Assembly (NCBI GenBank): GCA_002238645.1
Contig: MPMT01000023.1
Coordinates: forward strand, 1 to 62,973
Length of the DNA stretch: 62,973 nucleotides
Direction: 5' to 3'
Source of the DNA: Alphaproteobacteria bacterium bin52
GTDB taxonomy: Bacteria > Pseudomonadota > Alphaproteobacteria > Thalassobaculales > Thalassobaculaceae
Shown: positions 18,789-27,980 of the stretch, one piece after another
How the letters are laid out: the number at the start of each line of letters is the position of its first letter
How positions within the stretch are numbered: the first letter of the stretch is position 1
Notes under the pieces: model-generated
What the model saw: the letters and a program-made list of their open reading frames with translations, nothing else
Databases searched by the model: none
Told to the model about the DNA's origin: nothing
Made by a program: the position numbers and the translations under genes

Positions 18789-19973
18789 TCAGATCACGCC
18801 TTCTTCACGAAGCCGGTCCAGCTCCTGGCCACGGATGTCGATTTCTCCAAGCACCTCGGCGGTGTGCTCGCCGAGTTCCGGGGTCGCGGCATGCATCACC
18901 TGGGGAGTGCGGGCAAGCTTGACCGCCTGCCCCACCATCCGCAGCGACCCCAGCCGGGCATGATGGACCGCGGGGTCCATGTTGAGAGTCTGCACCTGCG
19001 GATCGGCGAACACCTGGGCCATGTCGTGGATCGGGCCGCAGGGCACCCCGGCCTCGGCAAAGGCCTCGACCCACTCGCCGGTGGTGCGCGTGACGGTGTA
19101 GGCGGCGATCTCCGCGTTGATCGCCTCGCGCCGGGAGGTGCGCATCTCGTTGGTTCCGTAGTCCGGATTGGCGTAGATCTCCGGCGCGCCCATGGTGTCG
19201 CACATTCGCTTGAACAGGTGGTCGGGAGAGGACTGGATGTTGATCTGCCCGTCCGAGGTCGGAAACACACCCGTCGGCGTGTTGGTCGGGTGGTTGTTGC
19301 CCTCCTGGCGCGGGACCTCGTCACTGATCAGGTAGCGCGCCGCCTGCAGGTCCATCATCATGATCTGGGCCTCGAGCAACGAGGTCATGACCCACTGGCC
19401 CTCGCCCGAGGCCTCGCGCTCGAGCAGGGCGAGCAGGATGCCGTAGGCAAGGTTGATGCCCGCAGTCAGGTCGGCGATCGGAATCCCGACGCGCACCGGT
19501 CCGTCACCGGGCATTCCGGTCACCGACATCAGCCCGCCGAGACCCTGGGCAATCTGGTCGAGGCCGGCGCGGCCGGCATAGGGGCCCTCCTGGCCAAATC
19601 CCGAGATGCTGCCGTAGACGATCCGCGGATTGACCGCGCGGACGGTGTCATAGTCGATCCCGAGCCGGCGCTTCACGTCCGGGCGATAGTTCTCGATCAC
19701 CACATCGGCGCCGCGTGCGAGTTCGAGGAAGATCTCGCGGCCTCGGGCGTGCTTGAGGTTGAGCGTCATCGACCGCTTGTTGCGATGCAGGTTCTGGAAG
19801 TCGAACCCGTCGCGCGGTCCGCCCAGCGCCACCTCGCTGAGCGCCGGAGGCTGCTCGATCTTGACGGTTTCGGCGCCCCAGTCGGCGATCATCCTTGCCG
19901 CCGTCGGCCCGGCGCGCGCCCTGGTCAGGTCGAGCACCCGGAATCGGGACAGGGGTCCGCTGCGGTCAGGCAT
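18789..19973 (-). CDS. CaiB/BaiF family (class III) CoA transferase
   Basis: 394 residues. It has RVLDLTRARAGPTAARMIADWGAETVKIE at the N-terminus, the RNKRSMTLNLK stretch, and the catalytic Asp in GIPIADLTAGINLAYG. Class III CoA transferases move CoA between acyl groups through an enzyme-aspartyl anhydride. ATG 19973 is chosen; longer frames run into the divergent paaA promoter. Co-transcribed with the crotonase-family gene. The acyl substrate is unknown. Confidence 0.93.
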   Translation of the reverse strand: MPDRSGPLSRFRVLDLTRARAGPTAARMIADWGAETVKIEQPPALSEVALGGPRDGFDFQNLHRNKRSMTLNLKHARGREIFLELARGADVVIENYRPDVKRRLGIDYDTVRAVNPRIVYGSISGFGQEGPYAGRAGLDQIAQGLGGLMSVTGMPGDGPVRVGIPIADLTAGINLAYGILLALLEREASGEGQWVMTSLLEAQIMMMDLQAARYLISDEVPRQEGNNHPTNTPTGVFPTSDGQINIQSSPDHLFKRMCDTMGAPEIYANPDYGTNEMRTSRREAINAEIAAYTVTRTTGEWVEAFAEAGVPCGPIHDMAQVFADPQVQTLNMDPAVHHARLGSLRMVGQAVKLARTPQVMHAATPELGEHTAEVLGEIDIRGQELDRLREEGVI

Positions 19974-20124
19974 CGCAAACTCCGTTCGCGGCATGGTGGT
20001 ACAGGCTGGCAGTCTGCCACCGCGCGCCCGGCGGTACAACGACGCGGCCCGGTCCGCGGATTTCCGGAGCCGTTGCGGGCGCAAGCTGGTATGATTGCCG
20101 CTCCGGTCAGCCAGGGAGCACGCG

Positions 20125-21117
20125 ATGTACGCCCAGATGGTCAGGTCCGACGCCGCGAGCGTGCGCTCGATCGAGGAGATGGAACCCCGGGAGCGTGCGT
20201 TCCAGCAACGGATCGATGAGGGCCAGAAGATCGAGCCGAAGGACTGGATGCCGGAAGGATACCGCCGGACCCTGATCCGCCAGATCAGCCAGCACGCCCA
20301 TTCCGAGATCGTCGGCCAGCTGCCGGAAGGAAACTGGATCACCCGTGCCCCGACACTGGAACGCAAGGCGATCCTGCTGGCCAAGGTCCAGGACGAGGCG
20401 GGCCATGGCCTTTACCTCTACTGTGCGGCCGAGACCCTGGGCATCAGCCGCGACGAGATGTACGACCAGCTCCATTCAGGCCGGGCCAAGTATTCGTCCA
20501 TCTTCAACTACCCGACGCTGAGCTGGGCCGACATCGGCTGCATCGGCTGGCTGGTGGACGGGGCCGCGATCATGAACCAGGTGCCCCTGCAGCGCTGTTC
20601 CTACGGGCCCTACGCCCGGGCGATGGTGCGGATCTGCAAGGAGGAGAGTTTCCACCAGCGCCAGGGCTACGACATCCTGGTCACCATGTGCCGCAAGGGG
20701 AGCGACCAGCAGCGCGCAATGGTCCAGAACGCGCTCGATCGCTGGTGGTGGCCGTCCCTGATGATGTTCGGTCCACCCGACACGGACTCGGTTCACTCGG
20801 CCCAGTCGATGGCGTGGAAGATCAAGCAGAACTCCAACGACGAGCTGCGCCAGAAGTTCGTCGACGAGACCGTTCCGCAGGCGAAATACCTCGGTCTGGT
20901 GATCCCGGACCCGGAACTTGCGTGGAACGAGGAACGGGGTGCGCACGACTTCGGCGAGCCCGACTGGAACGAGTTTCTCGCGGTGCTCAACGGCAACGGA
21001 CCGTGCAACCGCGAACGCCTGGGCGCGCGCAGGGCGGCATGGGCGGACGGAGCCTGGTACCGCGAGGGGCTGATGGCGCACGCGCACAAGCGCGTGGCCG
21101 GCGTGGCGGCGGAATAA
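20125..21117 (+). CDS. paaA: 1,2-phenylacetyl-CoA epoxidase, catalytic subunit PaaA
   Basis: 330 residues, ferritin-like di-iron oxygenase. The carboxylate/histidine ligands lie in [13 protein letters not shown] and [27 protein letters not shown] and [16 protein letters not shown] are typical of PaaA. It epoxidises the aromatic ring of phenylacetyl-CoA. ATG 20125 has AGGGAG 8 nt upstream. First of five genes paaABCDE with gaps of 13, -1, -4 and 21 nt. Confidence 0.97.
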   Translation: MYAQMVRSDAASVRSIEEMEPRERAFQQRIDEGQKIEPKDWMPEGYRRTLIRQISQHAHSEIVGQLPEGNWITRAPTLERKAILLAKVQDEAGHGLYLYCAAETLGISRDEMYDQLHSGRAKYSSIFNYPTLSWADIGCIGWLVDGAAIMNQVPLQRCSYGPYARAMVRICKEESFHQRQGYDILVTMCRKGSDQQRAMVQNALDRWWWPSLMMFGPPDTDSVHSAQSMAWKIKQNSNDELRQKFVDETVPQAKYLGLVIPDPELAWNEERGAHDFGEPDWNEFLAVLNGNGPCNRERLGARRAAWADGAWYREGLMAHAHKRVAGVAAE

Positions 21118-21130
21118 CGGAGCGCGGTTC

Positions 21131-21415
21131 ATGACGAGCGAATGGCCGCTGTGGGAGGTGTTCATTCGCGGCCAGCACGGCCTGAGCCACCGGCATGTCG
21201 GCAGCCTGCATGCGCCCGACGCGGCCATGGCGATCAACAACGCACGCGATGTCTATACCCGGCGCAACGAGGGAGTGAGCATCTGGGTGGTGCGCTCCAG
21301 CGACATTGCCGCCAGCGCACCGGGTGAAAAGGGCCCGCTGTTCGATCCCTCGAACTCCAAGGTCTACCGTCACCCGACCTTCTACGAGGTGCCGGAGGAA
21401 GCGGGGAACATGTGA
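21131..21415 (+). CDS. paaB: 1,2-phenylacetyl-CoA epoxidase subunit PaaB
   Basis: 94 residues. The N-terminus EWPLWEVFIRGQHGLSHRHVGSLHAPDA and IWVVRSSDI are hallmarks of PaaB, a small bridging subunit of the PaaABCE complex. A GGAGCG precedes the ATG. The stop overlaps the paaC ATG by one base. Confidence 0.95.
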   Translation: MTSEWPLWEVFIRGQHGLSHRHVGSLHAPDAAMAINNARDVYTRRNEGVSIWVVRSSDIAASAPGEKGPLFDPSNSKVYRHPTFYEVPEEAGNM

Positions 21416-22182
21416 TGGGTGCGCCCTCGCCGGACGCGGACCTGCAGGCGTTCCTGCTGCGGATGGGTGATTCCTGCCTGATCCTCGGGCACCGGGTCTC
21501 CGAGTGGTGCGGCCACGCCCCGGCGCTCGAGGACGACATCGCGATGGCCAACGTGGCGCTGGACCTGATCGGCCACACCCGGTTGTGGCTCGAGCTTGCC
21601 GGCGAGGTCGAGGGGGCCGGCCGCAGTGCCGACGACCTGGCGTTCCTGCGCGACGCCGGCGGGTTTCGCAATGTGCTTCTGGTCGAGCTGCCCAATGGCG
21701 ACTTCGGCAACACGCTGATGCGCCAGTTCCTGTTTGACGCCTGGCACGTGCCGAAGCTCCGGGGCCTCGCGGCCTCGTCGGACGTCCGCGTCGCCGGCGT
21801 CGCGCAAACCGCCGTGCGCGAGGCGAACTACCACCTCTCGCGCAGCACCGACCTGGTGATCAGGCTCGGCGACGGAACGGCCGAGAGCCACGGGCGCATG
21901 CAGGCGGCGCTCGACCGGCTGTGGCCCTATACCTTCGACCTTCTCGATGTCGATGACGGCGAGGCGGCGCTTGCGGGCGTCGGAGTGGTTCCGCGCGCAG
22001 CCGAGGTCGCCGGCGCATGGCGCGACCACGTCGAGACGGCGCTCGCCGAGGCCACGCTCGTGGCCCCCGCCGACGGACCAGAGCACCGGGGCGGCAGGCC
22101 GGGGCTCCACACCGAGCACATCGGCTACATCCTTGCCGAGATGCAGTTCCTGCAGCGCGCCTACCCCGGGGCCGTGTGGTGA
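21415..22182 (+). CDS. paaC: 1,2-phenylacetyl-CoA epoxidase subunit PaaC
   Basis: 255 residues, ferritin-like structural partner of PaaA. It shows LGHRVSEWCGHAPALEDDIAMANVALDLIGH and AVREANYHLSRSTDLVIRLGDGTAES. PaaC lacks a functional metal centre and stabilises PaaA (family knowledge). ATG 21415 makes a TGATG junction with paaB; a GTG one codon earlier is possible. Confidence 0.95.
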   Translation: MGAPSPDADLQAFLLRMGDSCLILGHRVSEWCGHAPALEDDIAMANVALDLIGHTRLWLELAGEVEGAGRSADDLAFLRDAGGFRNVLLVELPNGDFGNTLMRQFLFDAWHVPKLRGLAASSDVRVAGVAQTAVREANYHLSRSTDLVIRLGDGTAESHGRMQAALDRLWPYTFDLLDVDDGEAALAGVGVVPRAAEVAGAWRDHVETALAEATLVAPADGPEHRGGRPGLHTEHIGYILAEMQFLQRAYPGAVW

Positions 22183-22655
22183 CGGCCCGCCCGTCCGTCG
22201 AACAGGTCTGGGACTGGCTCGCCGGGGTTCCGGATCCCGAGATCCCGGTTGTCTCGGTCGTCGATCTCGGAATTGTCCGCGACGTGGAGTGGCGGGGCGA
22301 GGAGCTGGTTGTCACGGTCACGCCGACCTATTCCGGGTGCCCTGCAACGGGCGTGATCCAGCTGGACATCGAGGCGCGGTTGCGCGAGTGCGGGATCGCC
22401 AACCCGAGGCTGGTCAGGCGCTTGTCGCCGCCGTGGACCACCGCATGGATCAGCTCCGGGGGCCGCGCCAGGCTGGAATCCTGGGGGATCGCACCGCCCG
22501 TCGAGGGATCCGCTTCCACCGGCCTGCCGGTGCCGTGTCCGCGGTGCGGTTCCGGCAGGACCGAGCGGATCAGCGAGTTCGGTTCCACGCCGTGCAAGGC
22601 GGCGTACCGGTGCGTCGAATGCCTCGAGCCCTTCGACTATTTCAAGTGCCTGTGA
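22179..22655 (+). CDS. paaD: phenylacetate degradation protein PaaD (DUF59/zinc-ribbon)
   Basis: 158 residues. An N-terminal MIP18/DUF59 domain has DPEIPVVSVVDLGIVRDV and TPTYSGCPAT; the C-terminus carries a zinc-ribbon-like CPRCGS and CVEC pair. PaaD is thought to help mature the Fe-S or di-iron centres of the epoxidase. The GTG start at 22179 overlaps the paaC stop in a GTGA. Confidence 0.93.
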   Translation: MTARPSVEQVWDWLAGVPDPEIPVVSVVDLGIVRDVEWRGEELVVTVTPTYSGCPATGVIQLDIEARLRECGIANPRLVRRLSPPWTTAWISSGGRARLESWGIAPPVEGSASTGLPVPCPRCGSGRTERISEFGSTPCKAAYRCVECLEPFDYFKCL

Positions 22656-22676
22656 TCCCGGCGAGCAGTCCCCGCG

Positions 22677-23744
22677 ATGCCACGCTTCTACCCTCTCGAA
22701 GTCTCGGCGATCCGTCGCGACACCCGTAACGCCGTTGTCGTCACCCTGGTGCCGCGCGAGCAGGACCGCACCCGGTTCGACTTCGTCCAGGGCCAGTACC
22801 TGACGTTTCGCCGCCGCTTCGACGGTGTCGATCTGCGCCGCTGCTACTCGATCTGCGCCGGGCGTGACGACGGTCACCTGCGGGTGGGCATCAAGCGGGT
22901 CGACGGCGGTTGCTTCTCCACCTGGGCGAACAGTGAACTCGAGGTGGGTGCGGTGCTCGAGGCCATGCCGCCGGCCGGCAGCTTCCACGCGCCGCTCGAT
23001 CCCGGCACGGCCAGCTACTACCTGGGCATCGTGGCCGGCAGCGGGATCACGCCGGTGCTCGGCATCATCAGGACGGTGCTGGTCCGTGAACCGAGATCGC
23101 GATTCACCCTGGTCTACGGCAACCGGTCGATCAGCTCGATCATGTTCCGCGAGGAACTCGAGGACCTGAAGAACACCCATATGGGCCGTTTCAACGTGAT
23201 CCATGTGCTGGCGCGGGAAGCGCAGGAGATCGAGCTGTTCTCCGGCAGGATCGATGCGGAGAAATGTGCCGCCCTGTTCCGGGGCTGGATCGACATTGCC
23301 GCGGTGACCACCGCCTTCGTGTGTGGTCCCGAACCGATGATGATGGCCGTCTGCGGTGCGCTGAAGGCACATGGACTTGCCGACAGCCGGATCAGGTTCG
23401 AGCTGTTCACTTCGGCAGGTTCGGGCCGGGCGCCGATGCGCACCGGCCCCGGGGCTTCAGGCGCGACGGCAGTTTCCAGGGTGAACGTGACACTCGACGG
23501 CGTGACCCGCGAGATCGAGGTCGGCAACGAGACCGTGCTCGATGCCGCGCTCGGCGCCAGTCTCGATGCGCCCCACGCCTGCAAGGCGGGCGTGTGTTCA
23601 AGCTGCCGTGCCATGGTGCTTGCGGGCGAGGTGGAGATGCGGGTCAACCACGCGCTTGAGGACCACGAGGTCCGCGAGGGCTACGTGCTGACCTGCCAGG
23701 GTCTTGTGCTGTCCGAGACGGCCGCGGTCAGCTACGACCGGTGA
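22677..23744 (+). CDS. paaE: 1,2-phenylacetyl-CoA epoxidase reductase PaaE
   Basis: 355 residues. An FNR-like FAD/NADPH module comes first (RRCYSICAG for FAD, GIVAGSGITPVLGII for NADPH, FVCGPEPMMMAV), then a C-terminal plant-type [2Fe-2S] ferredoxin domain (CKAGVCSSCRAMV ... LTCQG). It passes electrons from NADPH to PaaA. Last gene of the paa operon; no paaZ, paaG, paaJ or paaK is in the window. Confidence 0.96.
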   Translation: MPRFYPLEVSAIRRDTRNAVVVTLVPREQDRTRFDFVQGQYLTFRRRFDGVDLRRCYSICAGRDDGHLRVGIKRVDGGCFSTWANSELEVGAVLEAMPPAGSFHAPLDPGTASYYLGIVAGSGITPVLGIIRTVLVREPRSRFTLVYGNRSISSIMFREELEDLKNTHMGRFNVIHVLAREAQEIELFSGRIDAEKCAALFRGWIDIAAVTTAFVCGPEPMMMAVCGALKAHGLADSRIRFELFTSAGSGRAPMRTGPGASGATAVSRVNVTLDGVTREIEVGNETVLDAALGASLDAPHACKAGVCSSCRAMVLAGEVEMRVNHALEDHEVREGYVLTCQGLVLSETAAVSYDR

Positions 23745-23830
23745 GTACCCGACATCAGCTGTTGTGCAGGATCGCCCGCACGTTGTTACACTCGGGCCCG
23801 CCACGATCATGACTGCGGTGGAGGACAGGA

Positions 23831-24373
23831 ATGACCTATACGCTGGAAGAATTCTGCTCGGACTGTCACGAGGCGATCAGCGCCGACAACGGGCCGGGCG
23901 GGAGAGAGACCATTCGCCAGCACCTGGAGCGGCTGCTTGCCAACGATGCCTTTGTCGAACGCCACCTGGGCGACGATGTCCCCGTTGGCGTGCACACGCT
24001 CTATCGCGACGAGACACACGAGTTCGTGGTCCTTGCCCACGTCAACCGGGAACCGCATCGCTCGCCGCCGCATGATCATGGCGCGTCCTGGGCAGTCTAC
24101 GGCCAGGCGAAGGCTCATACCGACATGAGCGAGTACCGGCGCCTCGATGGCGGCAACGGCGACGGGAAGGCGGTGCTGGAACAGACCCGGAGCTACCGGC
24201 TCACGCCCGGCAACGCCGGCCTCTACGATGTCGGCTGCATCCACGCGATCGACTACCCGGAGAACGCCTGTTTCGTTCGGGTGACCGGGCGCGAACTCGA
24301 GCTCGAACCGAGGCTCAAGTTCGATACCGAGGCCAACCGCGCGGCCTATATCGAGAGTCAGGGCGTGAACTGA
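23831..24373 (+). CDS. cupin-fold protein, cysteine-dioxygenase-like
   Basis: 180 residues. A double-stranded beta-helix is indicated by RSPPHDHGASWAVYGQ (two metal-ligand His, HDH) and LYDVGCIHAIDY with a further His. Short CDO-like cupins of this type are often annotated as predicted metal-dependent enzymes; the substrate is unknown. A GGAGGACAGG ribosome-binding region precedes the ATG. Its 3' end overlaps the convergent LOG gene by 16 nt. Confidence 0.8.
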   Translation: MTYTLEEFCSDCHEAISADNGPGGRETIRQHLERLLANDAFVERHLGDDVPVGVHTLYRDETHEFVVLAHVNREPHRSPPHDHGASWAVYGQAKAHTDMSEYRRLDGGNGDGKAVLEQTRSYRLTPGNAGLYDVGCIHAIDYPENACFVRVTGRELELEPRLKFDTEANRAAYIESQGVN

Positions 24374-24918
24374 GCGCGGCTGATCCCGTCCAGAACCTCT
24401 TCGGGCCGGTGGACCACCGTGAAGATGTCGAGTGACTCCGGCCCGATGAATCCGGCCCGGACCCCGTGCCGTACCAGGTCGAGCAACGGCTGCCAGTAGC
24501 CGTCGACATCGACCAGGATCAGCGGGCGCCTGAACCTGTTCAACTGGATATGTGTTGCCACCTCGACTGTCTCGTCGAAAGTGCCGAGACCGCCCGGCAG
24601 CACGACGAAGGCATCCGAGCGCCGGTACATCTGTTCCTTGCGCTCATGCATGGTTTTGGTGATGACCAGTTCCTGCACGCCCTCGTGGGCGATCTCGATC
24701 TCGTGCAGGAACTGCGGAATGATGCCGATTACCCGGCCGCCGGCCGCGAGAGTGGCGTCGGCGAGCATTCCCATGAGCCCGATCCGTCCGCCGCCGTAGA
24801 CGAGGTCAATGCCCTTCTCGCCAAGAATGGTGCCAAGGCGCGTCGCCGCCGTACGGAAGGGCGTGGCGACGGCGCTGCGCGAACCGCAGAACACGCAGAC
24901 GGACAGGGTACCGTTCAC
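24358..24918 (-). CDS. LOG family protein (TIGR00730)
   Basis: 186 residues, Rossmann-like. It has VCVFCGSRSAV at the N-terminus, VYGGGRIGLMG, and the catalytic PGGLGTFDE. Members hydrolyse nucleoside 5'-monophosphates such as cytokinin ribotides or AMP (family knowledge). The ATG overlaps the preceding oxidoreductase stop (ATGA), so both lie in one transcript. Confidence 0.93.
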   Translation of the reverse strand: MNGTLSVCVFCGSRSAVATPFRTAATRLGTILGEKGIDLVYGGGRIGLMGMLADATLAAGGRVIGIIPQFLHEIEIAHEGVQELVITKTMHERKEQMYRRSDAFVVLPGGLGTFDETVEVATHIQLNRFRRPLILVDVDGYWQPLLDLVRHGVRAGFIGPESLDIFTVVHRPEEVLDGISRAQFTP

Positions 24919-25937
24919 TGTGTATCATCTCCCATGACCAGGGCCACCCGTCCGGTGGACTGGCGCGAAAGCACCACCGCCATGGCTTCCTGGAACCGTT
25001 CCAGCGGGAAGGTGTGCGAAACCCGGGGATTGAGCCGTCCCTCCGCGTGCCAGGCAAAGAGCTGGCCCATGTTTTCGTGCAGGCGCGGCGCGTAGACTTC
25101 CCGCACGTCTCGCGGGCTCCAGCCGACATAGTAGCCGAAGTTGAAGCCGCACACGGTGATGTTCTTGACCAGCAGGATGTTGGCGGGGATCTGCTGGATG
25201 GTTCCGCCGGCGAAACCCACCGGCATGATGCGGCCTTCCGGCGCGATGCAACGCAGCGACTCGGCAAACACCGCACCACCTACCGGGTCATAGATCACGT
25301 TGGCGCCAAGTCCGCCGGTCAACTCGAGAACGCGGTCGCGGAATCCGCTCACGGAGTAGTTGATCATGTGGTCGGCGCCGTGTTGCTCCACGATCTCGCG
25401 CTTGGCCTCCGAGCCGACCGTGGCGATCACGGTCGCACCCAGGACCTTCGAGATCTCGACCGCGGCAAGGCCCACGCCACCGGCAGCTCCGTGGATGAGC
25501 ACGACATCGCCGGCGGCGAGCCGCAGCAGGTGCGGCCAGGTCAGCGCGGCGTAGGAGGTCATGTAGGAGTTGGTGAAGCAGACCGCCAGGTGAAACGGGA
25601 GCGCATCGGGCAGGACGAAGACATTCACCTCCTTCGCCACCGCCTCTTCGGCCAGACCTCCCCAGTCAAGGACCGCGATCACCCTCTCGCCGACAGAGAC
25701 CCGTTCACACTCGCTCCCGGTCTCGATCACGACACCGGCAACCTCGGTCCCGGGGACGAACGGCAGCGGAGGTCGCCTCTGGTACTTGCCCGCGACGACC
25801 AGGCTTGTGGCAAAGCTCACGCCTGCCGCCCTGGTGCTGATCCGGACTTCGCGCGGGCCGAGCGGCGGCGTCGGGCAGTCGTCATCGAGCGTGAGGGCCT
25901 CGAACTCGGTCCAGTCCCTGACCAGTACACCGCGCAT
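24915..25937 (-). CDS. zinc-free MDR NADPH:quinone oxidoreductase
   Basis: 340 residues. A GroES-like N-terminal domain (GPREVRISTRAAGVSFA, VPGTEVAGVV) is followed by a Rossmann domain with HGAAGGVGLAAVEISK. There are no zinc-ligand cysteines, so it belongs to the QOR group that reduces quinones or enoyl compounds with NADPH. First gene of a two-gene minus-strand unit with the LOG protein. Confidence 0.9.
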   Translation of the reverse strand: MRGVLVRDWTEFEALTLDDDCPTPPLGPREVRISTRAAGVSFATSLVVAGKYQRRPPLPFVPGTEVAGVVIETGSECERVSVGERVIAVLDWGGLAEEAVAKEVNVFVLPDALPFHLAVCFTNSYMTSYAALTWPHLLRLAAGDVVLIHGAAGGVGLAAVEISKVLGATVIATVGSEAKREIVEQHGADHMINYSVSGFRDRVLELTGGLGANVIYDPVGGAVFAESLRCIAPEGRIMPVGFAGGTIQQIPANILLVKNITVCGFNFGYYVGWSPRDVREVYAPRLHENMGQLFAWHAEGRLNPRVSHTFPLERFQEAMAVVLSRQSTGRVALVMGDDTQ

Positions 25938-26335
25938 GCTGCCTTCCTCCGCCTCGCTGTGGTGCGGCGCACTCTACGACGTTCGCCGCCCGGCGACGAG
26001 TGGGTGAGACCCCTTGGGAGTCGGTTGCGCAACAATCTGCCATAAACAATGGGTTACATGATCCGGCATCCCCGGGAGACGGCCTGGTTGGCGGGAGAGG
26101 AATTGACGGGTGAGGCGGAGACCGGCATAGTTGCGACATTGACGCCTTTCGGGACCGTCCGACGGTCGGGTGGGCGTGGGGCGAACTGAATAGGGCGGGT
26201 CCCCGACGTCGTGTCGCAGCACAACACCCCGCTGCGAACAAGCAACAAAAATGCTCCCCTGGCCAGACCGTGCGATCCGTTGAGGATTGCGGCGACGGCC
26301 AGGCAACCGGAGTGACAGGCAGGGAGAAGTAACCG
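25938..26335 (+). other. 398-bp intergenic region upstream of the ABC importer
   Basis: No supportable coding frame. It holds a perfect 15-bp palindrome (annotated separately), a stretch with A-rich runs around 26220-26260, and a ribosome-binding GGGAGAAG just before the ATG at 26336. It should contain the importer promoter. Confidence 0.6.
26153..26167. promoter_or_regulatory. perfect 7-1-7 palindrome, possible operator
   Basis: GACCGTC-C-GACGGTC sits 168 bp upstream of the substrate-binding protein start. A one-base spacer makes a hairpin unlikely and a dimeric regulator site more plausible. No regulator gene is adjacent. GC-rich palindromes occur by chance in this genome, so confidence is low. 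Confidence 0.3.
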
Positions 26336-27916
26336 ATGAAGGACATACGCAAGTTCCAGCAGATGTACCGCGACGGCAGGATGGGCCGCCGCGATTTCAT
26401 GGCGGCGCTCGGAGCGCTCGGTGTCGGTACGGCCGCGGCGGCCGGGTTCCTGACCTCGGCGAAGGCGCTCGCCGCGACCCCGCAGAAGGGCGGGACCGCG
26501 CGGTACGCCAACAACCTGCACGGGCCGGATGACCAGATGGATCCGATGGTGTTTACCTCGGGTATCGACTACACGCGCGGACGCGCGACCTACAACGGTC
26601 TGATCCAGATGGTCGACGGCATGGTTCTCGCGCCCGAGCTCGCCGAGGAATGGTCGGCCAATGCCGATGCGACCGAGTACACCTTCAAGATCCGCAAGGG
26701 TGTGGAGTTCCACGACGGGTCGGCGCTCACTGCCGACGACGTCGCCTGGACCATGAGCCGGCACATCGGCGAGGAATCACCGTCGACTGCCAAGGCGCTG
26801 CTCGCGGCCATCACCGAATGGAAGGTGATGGACAGCCATACCGTGAAGGCGATGCTGAGTTCGCCCGACTCCGATCTTCCTGCCAAGCTCACCGAAAAGC
26901 AGATGAAGATCGTCAAGATGGGCACCGAGGACTTCCGCAAGGGCAACGGCACCGGTCCGTTCGTGCTCGAGTCCTTCGAACCCGGCGTGCGGTCTACCCA
27001 CGTGCGCAACGCCAACTACTGGCGGGAAGGGGCGAATTTCGACGCGCTCGAGATCACCGGCATTACCGATCCGCTGGCCCGTGCCAACGCGCTGATCGCC
27101 GGTGACGTCGACCTCATCAACCAGGTCAACGCCAAGAGCATCGCGCTGGTCGAAAGTTCGGAAACGGCCCGGGTGATCTCGACCCCGACAAGTGCCTACA
27201 CCGGCATCTGCATCCTGAAGAACACCGCACCTGGCGAGAACGACGATTTCGTCAAGGCCATGCAGTACATCCAGGACCGCGACCGGATCGTGCGATCGAT
27301 CCTCAAGGGACACGGTACCGTCGGCAATGACCATCCGGTCGGTCCGGCCTTCGGTCCCGATCACTGCAGCGAACTGCCCATTCGCGAGTTCGACCCGGAC
27401 AAGGCGAAGTTCCACCTGGACAAGTCGGGCGTGACCGCCGCCGAGCTGTTCGTGGCGCCGGTGCGCCTCGGCATCGAGGAAATCTCTCTGCTGATGCAGG
27501 CCAACCTGAAGAAGATCGGCTTCGATCTCACCATCCGCAAGGTGCCGTCGGACGGATACTGGGGCGCGGTGTGGATGAAGGAGCCGATGAACGTCGTGTC
27601 CTGGAACATGCGCCCGACGGCCAATGCCCAGCTCGCGATCCAGTTCGCTCCCCACGGAAACTGGAACGACACCTTCTGGCACAATGATCGCATGGGCGAA
27701 CTGCTGAAGGCGCAGCTGGCCGAGACAGACGAGGCCAAGCGTCATGCCATGTTGTGCGAGATGCAGACCCTGGTTCACAACGGCAGCGGCATGGTGATCC
27801 CGGCCCACGTCAACGAGGTTGACGGGGCCAGCAACAAGATCCACGGCATTCCCACCGTTCCGTTCGGTGCACTCGGCGCCTACGAGTGGGTGGAGTTCGC
27901 CTGGATGGAAGCGTAG
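26336..27916 (+). CDS. ABC transporter substrate-binding protein, family 5 (dipeptide/oligopeptide type), Tat-exported
   Basis: 526 residues. A twin-arginine signal GRRDFMAALGALG (Arg18-Arg19) and hydrophobic stretch precede an ALAA-type cleavage site near residue 47. The mature part has RYANNLHGPDDQMDP, LAEEWSANADATEYTFKIRKGVEFHDG and DDVAWTM, typical of SBP family 5. It binds peptides, opines or glycosides in the periplasm; the ligand is not clear. First gene of a four-gene importer operon. Confidence 0.93.
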   Translation: MKDIRKFQQMYRDGRMGRRDFMAALGALGVGTAAAAGFLTSAKALAATPQKGGTARYANNLHGPDDQMDPMVFTSGIDYTRGRATYNGLIQMVDGMVLAPELAEEWSANADATEYTFKIRKGVEFHDGSALTADDVAWTMSRHIGEESPSTAKALLAAITEWKVMDSHTVKAMLSSPDSDLPAKLTEKQMKIVKMGTEDFRKGNGTGPFVLESFEPGVRSTHVRNANYWREGANFDALEITGITDPLARANALIAGDVDLINQVNAKSIALVESSETARVISTPTSAYTGICILKNTAPGENDDFVKAMQYIQDRDRIVRSILKGHGTVGNDHPVGPAFGPDHCSELPIREFDPDKAKFHLDKSGVTAAELFVAPVRLGIEEISLLMQANLKKIGFDLTIRKVPSDGYWGAVWMKEPMNVVSWNMRPTANAQLAIQFAPHGNWNDTFWHNDRMGELLKAQLAETDEAKRHAMLCEMQTLVHNGSGMVIPAHVNEVDGASNKIHGIPTVPFGALGAYEWVEFAWMEA

Positions 27917-27980
27917 CTCCGGCAGTGCCCCCGCCCGGTCCCCTGACCGGGCGGGACGGCACGACCGGGCGTTTGCGTCC

